Source: Cyathus striatus (Eukaryota; Basidiomycota; Agaricomycetes; Agaricales; Nidulariaceae). From it: 64,000 nucleotides of DNA. Below, one piece after another: positions 1 through 11,032 of the stretch. The position numbers were made by a program, and so were the translations under genes. The stretch spans positions 1,860,001 to 1,924,000 of the forward strand of contig JAOVFP010000002.1 in the NCBI GenBank assembly GCA_025738555.1, in the 5' to 3' direction. Each line of letters opens with the position of its first letter. The stretch's first letter is position 1. The notes under the pieces are model-generated. The model ran no database searches. It was not told the origin of the DNA and was given only the letters and a program-made list of their open reading frames with translations.

Positions 1-1760
1 ATGCAGTGTTTGCCCTGAGGTCGGTAGCGCTTAAGCTAGCTTGTTCATTCATTTTTCTGCCTTTCGTCGGTGTCGGGTGCAGTGAACTGACGAATTTCTT
101 TCTCCCTAGATATAACGACTCTTAACGTCCTACGCGGAATACAAGGTGCTGGAGCGGCTGCCACGATACCCGCCTCGGTATGTTCTTCCTCTCGCTGGGA
201 TTCATCTGTCAGTAATGGTTGTTTCTCTATTCGCAGTTAGGAATCCTTGCGCATGCATTCCCCCCATCTCCCGCCCGCTCGCTTGCTTTTGCTACTTTCG
301 CAGCTGGTGCACCTATAGGGGCAGTCGTCGGTAATGTGATAGGCGGTGTATTGACTCAATTTACCGCGTACGCCGCCCCTCCTCCGTCTTCCTTGGATGT
401 CACTAACGCCCCATGATTGTAGTAAGACATGGCGCTCGCCATTCTACTTCCAAACTGGACTTGTGTTCCTGTGTTTCATCGGTGGTCTAGTTTCTATCGA
501 CAAGGACCTGCCGTCCAGTGAGACGGATAGAAGGGTAGACTGGATCGGGGCGTTTTTGGTTACTGGAGGGTTGGTGTTGATTGTGTTTGTGCTTGGGCAG
601 GGAGAGATTGCGCCTGATCAGTGGAAGACTCCTTGTATGTTCTTCTCTCGCCTTCGCCAGCTTTCGTCTCTGATCTTGGTGCAGACATCATTGCGCTGCT
701 CATTGTAGGCGTTATTCTCCTTGTTCTTTTCCTGTTCTGGCAACGGCGACTCGAGAAGTTACTCGACGACCCAGAGAACAGAGAAGTCGAAGTCAATGGA
801 TGGTACCAGTCTCTAACGACCTCTCCACCGCTGATGAGGCCCTCGCTGTGGACTAGAGCGCACGGAAAGCTCGCTGCAACGATGGCTATTGCCTTTTTGA
901 ATTGGTGTGCGTTCATGGCTTGGAGTTTCTGGGTGCAGGTGCGTTGTTTTTGGTTTATTGGAATGGTTGTGCTAAGGCAAGGGATAGCTTTATTATCAGG
1001 ATTATAAGCAGCTGAGCGCTATACGGACTGTTGTGCGGTTGATGCCTATGATGGTTTCGGGGACTCTGTGTAATGTATTTGTGGGGGTTATGGCTGCTCG
1101 TGTGCCGATGATCTATCTCATGGGTATGGCTTCATTTACTTTCTTTGAGTAGTTTGACTAATGGATATGGCTCAGTAATCGGCACGATAGGCAGCTCCGC
1201 TGCATGTTTACTGTTTGCTGTCATCAAAGAGAACGCGACGTACTGGGCGTTCGGCTTTCCCTCAACTACGATATCCGTCATCGGCGCTGATTTTGTGTTC
1301 TCTGCTGGCACGTTGTTCATTGCTAAGGTTGCGTTACCTCATGAGCAGAGTGTCGCTGGGGCTTTGTTCCAGACTATGACCCAGGTGAGCTTTCTTGCCG
1401 AATAGATGGGTGTGCTGTGCTGATATGGAGTAGTTGGGAACGGCCGTGGGTATTACTGTGTCTACGGTTGTGTTCAATCGTGTTACGATAAAGAATGGTG
1501 GGGTTATGGTGCTGGCGAGTTATCAGGCTGCTCAGTGGACGTATTTTGCGTTTGGGTGTATTGGTATGTCTGTCTCGTTCCTATGTTTTTTTCCTTTCTC
1601 AAGTTGTTTGTTAGCCGTTATACTTGCGCTGTTATCCTTCAGAGGTGTAGGCGTCGTAGGGCATCATCAGGAAAAGAGCCCAGATCCCGAAAGGACAGCT
1701 ACGAATAGTAAGGAGGAGGGGGTTAAGTCAGAAGGGGAGGTTGATGTCAAGGCTTTTTGA
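1..1760 (+). CDS. DHA2-type MFS drug/H+ antiporter, copy A (5' partial)
   Basis: Plasma-membrane major facilitator of the 14-TM drug:H+ antiporter type; substrate unknown. The window opens inside intron 3, so the first three exons (about 135 residues) lie outside. Exons matched codon by codon to copies B and C: 110-177, 237-367, 423-634, 685-938, 988-1123, 1176-1384, 1434-1563, 1615-1760 (TGA). All introns are GT-AG and exon lengths equal those of B and C, except that exon 7 is one codon longer (254 nt). Visible motifs are GAPIGAVVGN (antiporter-motif-C-like), RVDWIGAFLVTGG, the LNWCAFMAW helix and a polar acidic tail ending DVKAF. No internal stop is seen. Codons look more GC-rich than in B or C, so this may be the least recently copied paralog (inference). 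Family is certain, substrate is not. Confidence 0.9.
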
Positions 1761-2259
1761 TATGATTTTTGTCTATTGTCGGTTCAGGTTACGAAGATTC
1801 ATGTGTATGTAACGGTTATTTTATGTGGGCGTTTGTTGTTTTGAATGTGTGTAGTGTATTTACTGGCATACGTAGACTAGGTATAACGTATTAATAGAAC
1901 TTAGACTCGGAATTTTGATTGAAGGGGATGGCGAGGTGTTGGTTCTACTACTCAACCCGTTGAATGGCCTTACGATGGGTACGAGGGAGAACTCGCGTAG
2001 CTTTTGTCTCAATCCTCGCTGGTCACTGGTCCGACACCAATGATTATGGAACACCAATCTTATCTTATCTTCATTTGAGACATGGTCACGTGTGCACTAC
2101 TTATGTGATCGCTATTGCAGTCAGCCTCCATTTCTTAATTCGAAGGTATTTAAGACAGCTAAGTGGGCTAACACATTTTCCTTATAATCATCAACATCCA
2201 AGGTCTGGTCTTGCGTAGTCTTGGTCTGGTAAGGTTGCTCGGTCTTCGTCTGGCTACTT
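1761..2259. other. intergenic, no gene seen
   Basis: Downstream of MFS copy A. Only short unconnected open frames on both strands. It ends in CT/GGT-rich sequence (TCTGGT-like repeats, 2215-2260) at the insertion site of the next element. Confidence 0.5.
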
Positions 2260-2269
2260 GGTCTTACTC

Positions 2270-3347
2270 AAGGGTGCTCCGGGATTCGAATCTGTGACCG
2301 GGGGTAGGGGGGGGGGGGTCAGGGACCAAAAAAAAAAAAAGTTGGAAGGTACCCCCCAAGTACCCCCCCAAGCTTCCCCACCCCATTTCCATGCAGTATT
2401 TACACACCCAATAAATGTATAATGAATACTCATAAGTGTACAATGTGAAAAAGATGCAGCATTGCACTCCATTTTCACTCAGTTGCAAGTTAGCTGCAAG
2501 GTGATCTATTATTTTTGTTGTATAATATTGGTGTCGATCTGATAAGACCACATTTGGATCACATTCGAACTCCGAATCTGAACGTATCGATGAATAGTTC
2601 ATCGGTACATTATATTTATAGTGCAAATATGTTGTTTTGCTGATATGCTTCAACCAAAATAGGAACAGATCTTGGGTGCAATCCCTCCAGGCGTTCTGGA
2701 TGCAGACAGATACACAGCATGTCCTCAATGTGGAGTTCACAAGTAAAGGGGAATTAACAGGATTAAAAACCTTTACCAATCATGTTGGCAAGAAACCCTG
2801 TCGTGATGTAAAAGCTAAGTGTAATAAAGTATCAAAAATGTCTATGCTTAAGCAAATCACTATAGGTAATTATTTCACAAAGCCAAAAGGAACATGCAAT
2901 CCAGCAATGGTTACGAGCACTCCTCCCCCTGTTCATAGCCTGGTGTTACCGGCTTCACAATGTTGATCCTTCCAGTACTGAAAGTGTTGAGTGTAAGTTC
3001 AAACGCTGTGAAACTTGATTGGTGTGTTACCTTTCTTCTAGTAAAATAATCCTTTACTCATTATGTACTCTCTTCAGTACCATCTAGAATGTGTCACATA
3101 TTGGTAATCATATCCCTAGAAAGTGGATTTGTGCAGTTTGCAGTGTTAGTGAAGGACAAGGTGGTAAAAGAACACGGAAGTAGGTTAAAGCTTGGTGTGA
3201 CGTCGCAAGTATTACGTGTGTACTACACCTTCCTAATTTAGAAATTTTGATCGTTACGTAATGGGGGGAGGGGGGGGGGGGTCCACCAGCAGGTCGATTT
3301 AGAAAAGTTGGACCCTAGTTCTTTTTTTTGAATCCCGGAGCACCCTT
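2270..3347. mobile_element. MULE-like non-autonomous TIR element
   Basis: A 1,078-bp element with perfect 18-bp terminal inverted repeats (AAGGGTGCTCCGGGATTC at 2270-2287, its reverse complement at 3330-3347). It is flanked by a perfect 10-bp direct repeat GGTCTTACTC at 2260-2269 and 3348-3357. A 9-11 bp target duplication is characteristic of Mutator-like elements. Both subterminal regions carry G runs and an A run followed by GTTGG. Inside, the only notable frame is a 109-aa plus-strand ORF (2637-2966) that resembles no transposase I recognise. Classification rests on TSD length and is therefore moderate; presence of an inserted element is well supported. Confidence 0.85.
2637..2966 (+). 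CDS. unrecognised ORF inside MULE-like element
   Basis: A 109-residue open frame rich in Lys and Thr, with the segment KPCRDVKAKCNKVSK. I do not recognise it. Its position between the TIRs suggests either captured host sequence or a residue of the mother element. There is no start context or splice evidence to support expression. Confidence 0.2.
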   Translation: MLICFNQNRNRSWVQSLQAFWMQTDTQHVLNVEFTSKGELTGLKTFTNHVGKKPCRDVKAKCNKVSKMSMLKQITIGNYFTKPKGTCNPAMVTSTPPPVHSLVLPASQC

Positions 3348-3357
3348 GGTCTTACTC

Positions 3358-4130
3358 GCTCGCTCTTGCCATCCTGGTTACTTACCTCCTTCGGTTCTTC
3401 GAACTGAGAATTTTTTCCAAACACTCAACTGCTTCGTGCAGTTATTATTTTTTATTCATTGACTACGGCCTTCGAACGCCAGTTGGAGTTGTGATTTTAG
3501 TATGTATCTTGCTCTTACTCTGCCTGTAGTGTGTGCATTCAAAATGTTTTCCCACTCTCTCGTACTACATTTCTTCGTGAAACAATAATGACCAACTTGC
3601 TGTGACGTAGTCCTGTATTTGAACACATACCTCCGACTTCTGTAGTGCTTTTAGTTTGGATTTCACTTTCCGTTTGCCTGTTGCTTATGATTCCTATAAC
3701 TTTATTATATAGTGAGTGAGTGAGTGAGTGAGTCATCAGGAAAAATCTAAATTGCCAAATTAACAAAATTACTTCGGAATTACTGTAATATTACCTGAGA
3801 TATGCTAATATTAGAGAAATTAGTTCAGATAAGTGACATTAGCCAAATTACTTAACCCCCTCCCTTATTTGAGATAATATGGACGAGCTTAGGGAGGTAT
3901 TAACACATACTAGCTTCTAATATTTAAATTTTAGATACATGTTGTTTCACATTAATGATTAGGCTGAAACTTGCTCAGTTTAAATAGTGCAATATAAGAT
4001 TATTATTGTATTGGAGAAGTAAAACATACATAACATAGTCTAATTACAACACAACAACAATAAGGACATTATATGCTATCCCTCTCTACAACTAGCAGCA
4101 CCTCTCACTCAATATAACAGCATAATAAGC
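3358..4130. other. intergenic, no gene seen
   Basis: AT-rich sequence with a short tetranucleotide array. No open frame with recognisable content on either strand. Confidence 0.5.
3711..3733 (+). repeat. (AGTG)n microsatellite
   Basis: About six uninterrupted tetranucleotide units in otherwise non-coding sequence. Confidence 0.85.
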
Positions 4131-4139
4131 ATATACTTC

Positions 4140-4480
4140 AAAGGCAGGATGCACTAGAGCAAGAGTGCAAGGGCAAGATAACAACGAAAAGATGAACACA
4201 AGAGCAGGGGCGAGAGAACAAGAGTATGGGTGAGGGCTCGAGTGTGAGCACAAGCACGAAGGCAAGAGAACGAGAAGAAGGGCAAGAGGACAGGAGTGAG
4301 GGCAAGAGAGCAAGAGGAGGCACAAGGGCGAGATAGGGAAAGGACAAGGTAGACGAAGGATGCAAGAGCAAGAGGTTCAGAGGTTGAGTGCGAGATGATG
4401 AACACAATTGCAAGTGTGAGAGAAGAAGGGTGACGGAGCAAGGAAACAAGATGAGTGTGAGCACGAGTGCAGTAAGGATA
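4140..4480. repeat. purine-rich imperfect minisatellite
   Basis: Plus strand is almost entirely purine plus C, built of degenerate GGGCAAGAG / GAACAAGAG / GTGAGCACA units of about 9-12 bp. The complementary strand has overlapping long open frames (Leu/Ser/Pro-rich) in two frames at once, as expected of a repeat and not of a gene. Confidence 0.65.
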
Positions 4481-4779
4481 ATGGAAGGACTTACACTTGA
4501 CAAAACACGAGTCAAGATACACCCAAATTCTAGAGGTGCAAAGTCCCAGCACCCAGGACACAATGTTTGAGGAAGCTAGGAAGATGTCTTGAGGGAGCCA
4601 GGACAGGAGAGCAACTCGGATAGCAAAGGAACAGCAGAAAGGAAGGGGTGGAAGGTGAGAGGGGGAAGCAAGGGAAAAGTTGAAGTCGAACGAGTTGAAA
4701 GAGTTGAATGTATCGTGTCAGTGACGTGGAATGAGTCATGTGATAATTACATCAGCTTCCCAATGATCTGATTGGCTGG

Positions 4780-7210
4780 CAACTCTTCGGCTAAACATTT
4801 TTCGGCTCAACATCAATGGCAGCTGTCGCATTAGCAGCTCCGGCTATTTAAATCCGTTGCAACTTACAATCTCGTTTCGAGCTTTGCAATTTCATTTTTT
4901 ATTACAAGTAGGCTTACATAGATTGATAACTTATTGATTATTGTCACTTTTTAAGCAATTTGTAAGTGTATTTTTATGTGTTGAAACCATTAGAATTATA
5001 TATGAGTTATGATGTGTATGCAATACTTACAAAACTCATGTAGATACATGCTATGTACAACTCAGATATAGTAAAAATGTAAATAAGTACTGAATTCAAC
5101 TGCTCTAAACAGGTTTGAATAAAATGTATACACATTACTTGTTGATTGCATGTACTGAAATAAATGATATTTAGTTATTACTAGTTGCAATTAGTTACTG
5201 CTGGTAGCTTATTTTAACTTATTAAAGCTTACTTGCACCATATCAGTGAATATAAGGCCATATAAGCGAAGATTAGAGGTAATTAGGTAACGGGTACCCT
5301 TTATTATACTAATCTCGCTAATTTGGCACCTGAGGTTTTTGCTGATGCGCCGCCGCCCGCCCCGCCACTAGAAACTCATAAAGCGCTGCACTCGCATTGC
5401 CTCTTTGTGGATTGCGGCCTTTGACAATTTTAGAAATCACGTCTCTGGTATGGATATCAAAATTTACGCTTGCTGATAATAAGTTTCTCATTTTACTGCC
5501 TTTGACCGCTCGCCGCCTAGTGTCGCGCATATTCTTGGTATGGTACTTGCTATTATCACTTCGTGCTACGATTTACAATGCCTCATACTTCGTAGCATAT
5601 GATTGGTTGTCATCATTTACTTACACTTTTTTCTCATTATGCTTATTATCGCTCTCTCTACAAAATTTCCATAATTCATTAATCTTTTCTCTTACAGGAA
5701 CGGAGTCATCAAATGAAACGCTGTAATGTAGCCTTTCAACTTAAAATAATTCCTGTATCTAAAAATTTATCCTCTTCATTTCAACATGCGGCTGACCATC
5801 CATGTGTCTGATCGCTGTGAGACCAACGAAACGTTAAATTAACTCTACAACGTTCGCGATCGAGGTTTCTACTTCATTCCGCCGGGAATGTTCCTATGCC
5901 GGCGGCCAGGCGTCTTCTTACCACTGCCATCCTTCCTCGTTCCTTTATTCATCTCCAATCATTCTCGTCACCCGAACCCCCCCTATCCGAGTCCGGGGTA
6001 AACACAGGTGCAACGGCTTCGCAACAACTTCGCTTTGGCATCTTCAGGAATCGTGCCTCTGGTTCTTATATTACTTACTTTACATTCGCTGATACCAATT
6101 TTCGCTCTCGATAATAACTCGTGACTTATTGTAAATGCAATGGATCAATGGTCTCTAGTCTGCTAGGCTTTCGTAGCCAATTCGCAGCTCACCTTCCGAT
6201 GTCAACTTGGTATGGGTGGTTTGTGCCGGGTGATACGGCTTATTACCATTTCGTGCCTGAGCGATTTACAATAATTTATACCTCATATGGGCTGTATCGT
6301 CAGCGCGTCGGCTGCCATGACATAGCTTACAGTATATTTTATTCAACCCACTCCATCCAAATTGCTTTTCAATTTCACCCAATTATCAGAGCGAGGGAAT
6401 TTGTGAAGTCTTTGCAGGTCTTCAAGGCTACAGCTTCCGACTCATAAAAAAAATAATGTGCGTCATTCCGACAGTTTTACCTCAGTATGCCTAGTGTTCA
6501 AGGCATGTAACGAAGAATCGAGGCTCCGTAAATCATCTATAATAACAACCCATTTCACCTGTAGGGTCATCTTCGGCCCGGCCTCATATCTAGTCTCGAC
6601 CATGAAGCACGGAGGATTGTATATATATTAGCGTTCCCTCTGTAAGTAATTTACTAAGTACTTAGTTGACTCCAGGTGAAATGTTTCAACGTCAGGTACT
6701 GCCACACTGGGCTCTCAAATGTCGTCCCTAGTTAGTAACTTAAGCAATCCCTAAGTAATTAACCAGGGTCAATGCCGTCCAGACGACATACACGAAACAG
6801 TATACCACAAAACCACCGTAACTAACATTGTAAACTTCGAGTTTAAAAAAGATTTCAGCGAGTGATATGTTTGAGATATCTTAGCTGACCTCTGAAATTT
6901 GAGATCCCACCAAGTAGTAAGTAGGTTGTGGAAACTTGTATAATTTATGTCAAACTTATGTAAACAATATTATCTCGTTCAAGTGACTACTTACCTAACT
7001 GACGCGCAGCGGCGCAACATGACTCATATCACTCGAGTCTCAAATTCAACTCAAGTTACGGTTCTGTTCTGTTCAATGGAAGCTGAGACCGTCGGACAAA
7101 TGATGTCGCTTCAAGGCCATCGCGCCCTCCGGCCAAGCTATTGCATTGAGTAGTTCCGAATGAAAAATCAAACATCCCGGATTCTTTTTCCATTCCATTC
7201 AAACTCCATT
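4780..7210. other. long intergenic stretch, no gene supported
   Basis: AT-rich with a short GC-rich patch at 5340-5420. A minus-strand frame at 5318-5530 (basic, Arg/Lys-rich) and plus-strand frames at 5896-6447 are open but match nothing I recognise and show no splice connections. Possibly old transposon remains. Confidence 0.4.
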
Positions 7211-7260
7211 GACGTGGCGCTCAAATGCCTTCGAGCTTCAAATACCGCTCGATATTGCTC
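7211..7260 (+). promoter_or_regulatory. conserved upstream block of MFS copy B
   Basis: About 120-170 bp before the ATG. Contains GACGTGGCGCTCA and, about 13 bp on, CTTCAAATACCGCTCG followed by TTGCT. The same two blocks in the same order lie upstream of copy C (10861-10895), while the surrounding sequence has diverged. They are candidate activator sites; the proximal block contains an ACGTG core. Function is inferred from conservation only. Confidence 0.45.
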
Positions 7261-7380
7261 CTTAAACTTACCTCCCTCTCCACCTCTCTCCTCTATTATC
7301 ATCGACATCAGCGTTTGGTGAAGGCAGAGCCCAAAGTTTAATTATTTGCTTAGCGGCTGTAAGTTAATAGGTTTGTAAGA

Positions 7381-9725
7381 ATGCGATCGGTCTCTCCGAA
7401 TACGAGTAGCCAATCGTGGGTATCAACAAGGGGTACTTCGTCAACACGGAAAAGTGCGTCGAATGGCCTGGAAGGAAGTGTCGGATCTGAGAGGGAAAAA
7501 AGGAGGAGTACCGCAAGGTCATTGCTTCTGGTTTTCACGGCAACGTTTGCAATGATAGTCAACGTGAGTATAGGGTCTTTGACTGGGATCTTTGTCCTTT
7601 AGTTGGAATTGGGCTGACTATGACCATTGTCAACCATGTAGGTCGCAAACACCACTGCCGTAGCGACAGCTTTGCCCACAATTGGACGTGAGCTACAAGC
7701 TGAGGAGGCGCAGCTTCAGTGGCTGGTATCTGCCTATTCACTGAGTTCGGTAAGTATGATGCCGTGATTTTCACAGATTGTTGCGATATTTGACTTCCAT
7801 GTTGGCTGTCTCGATTTTGATTGATTCTTATGTTCTAACTCCACTGTCTCTTTACTAATTCTTTCCTTTACTTAGGGATGCCTACTAGTTGCGTTTGGAC
7901 GCCTCGCTGACCTCCACGGACGCAGGGAAGCATTCTTACTTGGTTCTTTGTGGCTGCTTGCTTTCACAATTGGATGTGGGTTTACAAACGGTGAACTTAT
8001 TCATATTTATCAGTGCTTGCCTATAGCCGCACACCTTGTTCCACACTGTTACCTCAAGTCGACTGATCCAACCACGAGTCTTCATTTCTATCCTTGCCTT
8101 ATATGTCTCCATTGATGTTAAAATTAATGCTAATATAAAATTCAGATATCACGACACTCAATATCTTCCGTGGCTTGCAGGGGGCTGGAGCATCAGCCAC
8201 AATTCCTGCTGCCGTACGCTTTGTCTTCTTTCCCCAAACTCTATATACTAACAGCCGCTTTCGATACTCCAGTTAGGAATCCTCGCTGATGCATTTCCTC
8301 CATCTCCATCTCGCTCGCTCGCCTTTGCAACTTTTGCAGCGGGTGCACCTATAGGAGCTGTGTTTGGAAATATATCAGGTGCCGTTCTCACTGAATATAC
8401 TGCGTATGTCCTACCCTATATTTCTACCGCTCCTGTTCACTCAAGTCATTGTACCAAGAAAATCATGGCGCTCAGCATTTTACTTTTTGAGTGGCCTCGA
8501 CTTTATTTGTATCGCCGGCGCTATCCTATCGTTTGACAAGGATATACCATCGGGCGAAAATGATAAAAGAGTCGACTGGATTGGTGCATTCCTTGTCACA
8601 ACTGGATTAGTATTAATAGTATTTGTGCTTGGTCAAGGAGAGGTTGCACCCAAGCAGTGGAGAACTCCTTGTACGTCGTTTTGGTCACGCCACTTACTTA
8701 TCATTAACGATTACGTATAGATATAATTGCACTGCTCATCGTAGGAGTACTCTTCATTGTACTTTTTATCTTCTGGCAGCGCCAGCTTGAGAGATTGCTC
8801 AACAACCAAAATGCGGGGGGAAATAACAGCTCATGGTTACATTCGCTTACAACATCACCACCCTTGATGAAGCTCTCCCTATGGAGTAGGGCAGATGGCA
8901 AGCTCGCTGCGACTATGGCAGTCGCATTTTTGAACTGGTGTGCATTCATGGGTTGGTTATTTTGGGTACAGGTATGTAGCTTATTCCGTTATAATTTATT
9001 TCACCATGGTGATATCTCCTGTGTGTAGCTGTACTACCAGAACTACAAGCGATATACCGCTATAGAGACGGTTATTCGCCTTCTCCCAATGTTCGTCTCT
9101 GGTCTCGTATGTACTTCATTTGTGGGTATTATGGCTTCTCGTGTTCCATATGTTATTCTAATGGGTGCGCCTTCTTTCGTTCATTCTAATTCATACTAAC
9201 GTGATTTTCCGTAGTAACTGGAACACTGGGGGCATCAGCTGCATGCGTTTTGTTCTCTCTTATTGATGAAAATGCAACATACTGGGCCTTTGGCTTACCA
9301 GCCACCGCCATATCTGTAATCGGTGCAGACTTCGTATTTGCCGGCGGGACATTATTTATCGCAAAAGCTTCGCTTCCTCACGAACAGAGCGTCACGGGTG
9401 CCTTATTCCAGACCATGATCCAGGTACAGATATATCTCTTGTGTCTTAATCACGAAATCTGATTGTGGATGTTGTATTCTTAGGTCGGAACAGCTGTGGG
9501 TATTACAGTGTCTACTGTTGTGTTCAACCGCGTTACGGAACATAATGGTGGTAAAATGTCCTTAGAAAGCTACCGGGTGGCACAATGGACATGTTTCGCT
9601 TTTGGATGCATTGGTTCGTGGGTTTTGTGTTGAAATTTTACCTTAACTTAAAGGCACATATTTTAGCTATGATACTTGCAGCTCTTTCTTTCAGAGGCGT
9701 TGGTGTGGTCGGACAACGGAAATAG
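7381..9725 (+). CDS. DHA2-type MFS drug/H+ antiporter, copy B
   Basis: Complete 11-exon gene encoding 533 aa, a 14-TM proton-coupled exporter of unknown substrate. Exons: 7381-7563, 7642-7749, 7876-7990, 8146-8213, 8273-8403, 8459-8670, 8721-8971, 9029-9164, 9215-9423, 9484-9613, 9667-9725. All junctions are GT-AG and phases agree. A polar N-terminus of about 45 residues precedes TM1. MFS motif A GRLADLHGRR lies at about residues 105-114 and GAPIGAVFGN (motif-C-like) at about 182-191. A hydrophilic loop after QRQLERLL separates the halves. The C-terminus stops at GQRK*. In copy C the aligned codon is CAG, and the frame of B stays open after the TAG to 9788, so B seems to have lost about 20 residues of cytosolic tail. 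Confidence 0.93.
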
Positions 9726-10860
9726 AAACACTCTGATATGCAGAAAATACCTTCCGACCACTGCGCTAACGTGGATGGTGAAAATTGAAAAGTTGACCAC
9801 CGAAAATAAAACCCAGCTTTAAAATAAATCTACTAATTCTTGCCTATCGCACACTTCTGGGTCTGCATTATTTATTCTAATGCTTAAGTATATATGTGCC
9901 CCCCCAAACCAAACCTATTGTATAGTTATGATCAATATTTGTCGATAGCTAGAGATTTTTTCTTGATTTATCTGCCATATTCTATCATAAGTACGACATG
10001 CCTACTTTAATTTAAAATGTCCTATAACATTGCACAATGTTTTTCAAGTAACATATACATTTCTTACTAGTAGAAGATTTAATGAATACGAAAAAGGCCT
10101 GACAATGATGGTTTCTATCTTGTTTCTATCTATACATCAAGCCATGCAGCGGAAATGCAAAAGCTCTGAATCTTTGGTCATATTCCTTCCTAATTTCTAA
10201 AGTCTCTAACAACCCAGATCCTTCAGACCAGAGCAAGGTTATTCAACAAGTCCTTCTTAGTCATTATGTACTACACTTTCAAATTCTAAAGAAAGGTCAA
10301 GTTGGCATCTTCCCTATATATTTCTCCCCGTACTAGACCCACTATCAATGGCAACAGAAGAAGAAGCGACTCGGATGATTACATATATAAACAACATTAA
10401 TAGCCGCTCTGTATTGAAGCGCTTAGTCAACTTCAGGTGGAATTACTTATGTACTTAAGTACTTACGGTGGTCATAAATGTTGAACGGATAGGAAATGGA
10501 ACCGAATTTGAGTCCTAGCAGGTGCAACAGTGACTTTAGATGTCAGACTCTTAAATACCGTCCCCTTTGCAAATTCCTTTCTCAGGCCTTCCAAGAGCGA
10601 CCAAATAACGAAGACCACATTAATCCAATGATTGTTATATTAAACATGGAATTTCCGTACAGTGTGAGCCATCTCCAGCCTCCAGCTTTGCAAGCTCGCT
10701 GTCACATATATCATGATACGCAGCCATGTCACTAGTAGTTATGTACGTACATAATACTTATGAAACTTTGAAAGCAAAATGAAAGGAATCTCGGATGCGA
10801 CGTCCGTTAGCCTGAGCATAGTGGCAGGTGCCGAAAAACCTTCTTTCAATCGTTCCATAT
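9726..10860. other. intergenic between MFS copies B and C
   Basis: Contains the vestigial tail codons of copy B (to 9788), AT-rich sequence and a C run at 9900-9905. The 3' flank (9790-9870) still shows faint similarity to the 3' flank of copy C (13510-13590). No independent gene seen. Confidence 0.5.
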
Positions 10861-10895
10861 TACGTGGTGCTCAGTAGCCTTCAAATACCGCTCGG
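10861..10895 (+). promoter_or_regulatory. conserved upstream block of MFS copy C
   Basis: TACGTGGTGCTCA followed by CCTTCAAATACCGCTCGG, about 140-170 bp before the ATG. It matches in order and distance the block upstream of copy B. Candidate shared regulatory site or the edge of the promoter core copied with the gene. Confidence 0.45.
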
Positions 10896-11032
10896 CGTTG
10901 CTGCTCGACCACCCCTTTTCTGTTCCACTTCTCTGTCGTCCTAGTTAGCAACTTAGCGCTCGGAGGGGACAAAAACGGAGCTCAGGGGTTTACTTGCCTA
11001 GCAAACTTTGACAGCGTGTGGACTTTTCAAAA

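Noticed and set aside
2264..2779. 171-aa minus-strand open frame across the MULE-like TIR
   Set aside because: Runs through G and A homopolymer runs and the TIR; composition not protein-like.
4092..4563. Overlapping long minus-strand frames rich in Leu, Ser and Pro
   Set aside because: Two frames are open at once over a purine/pyrimidine-biased minisatellite; no start context, domain or splice site.
5318..5530. Basic 70-aa minus-strand frame as a DNA-binding gene
   Set aside because: No recognisable motif, no splice partners and a GC-rich patch that keeps the frame open by composition.
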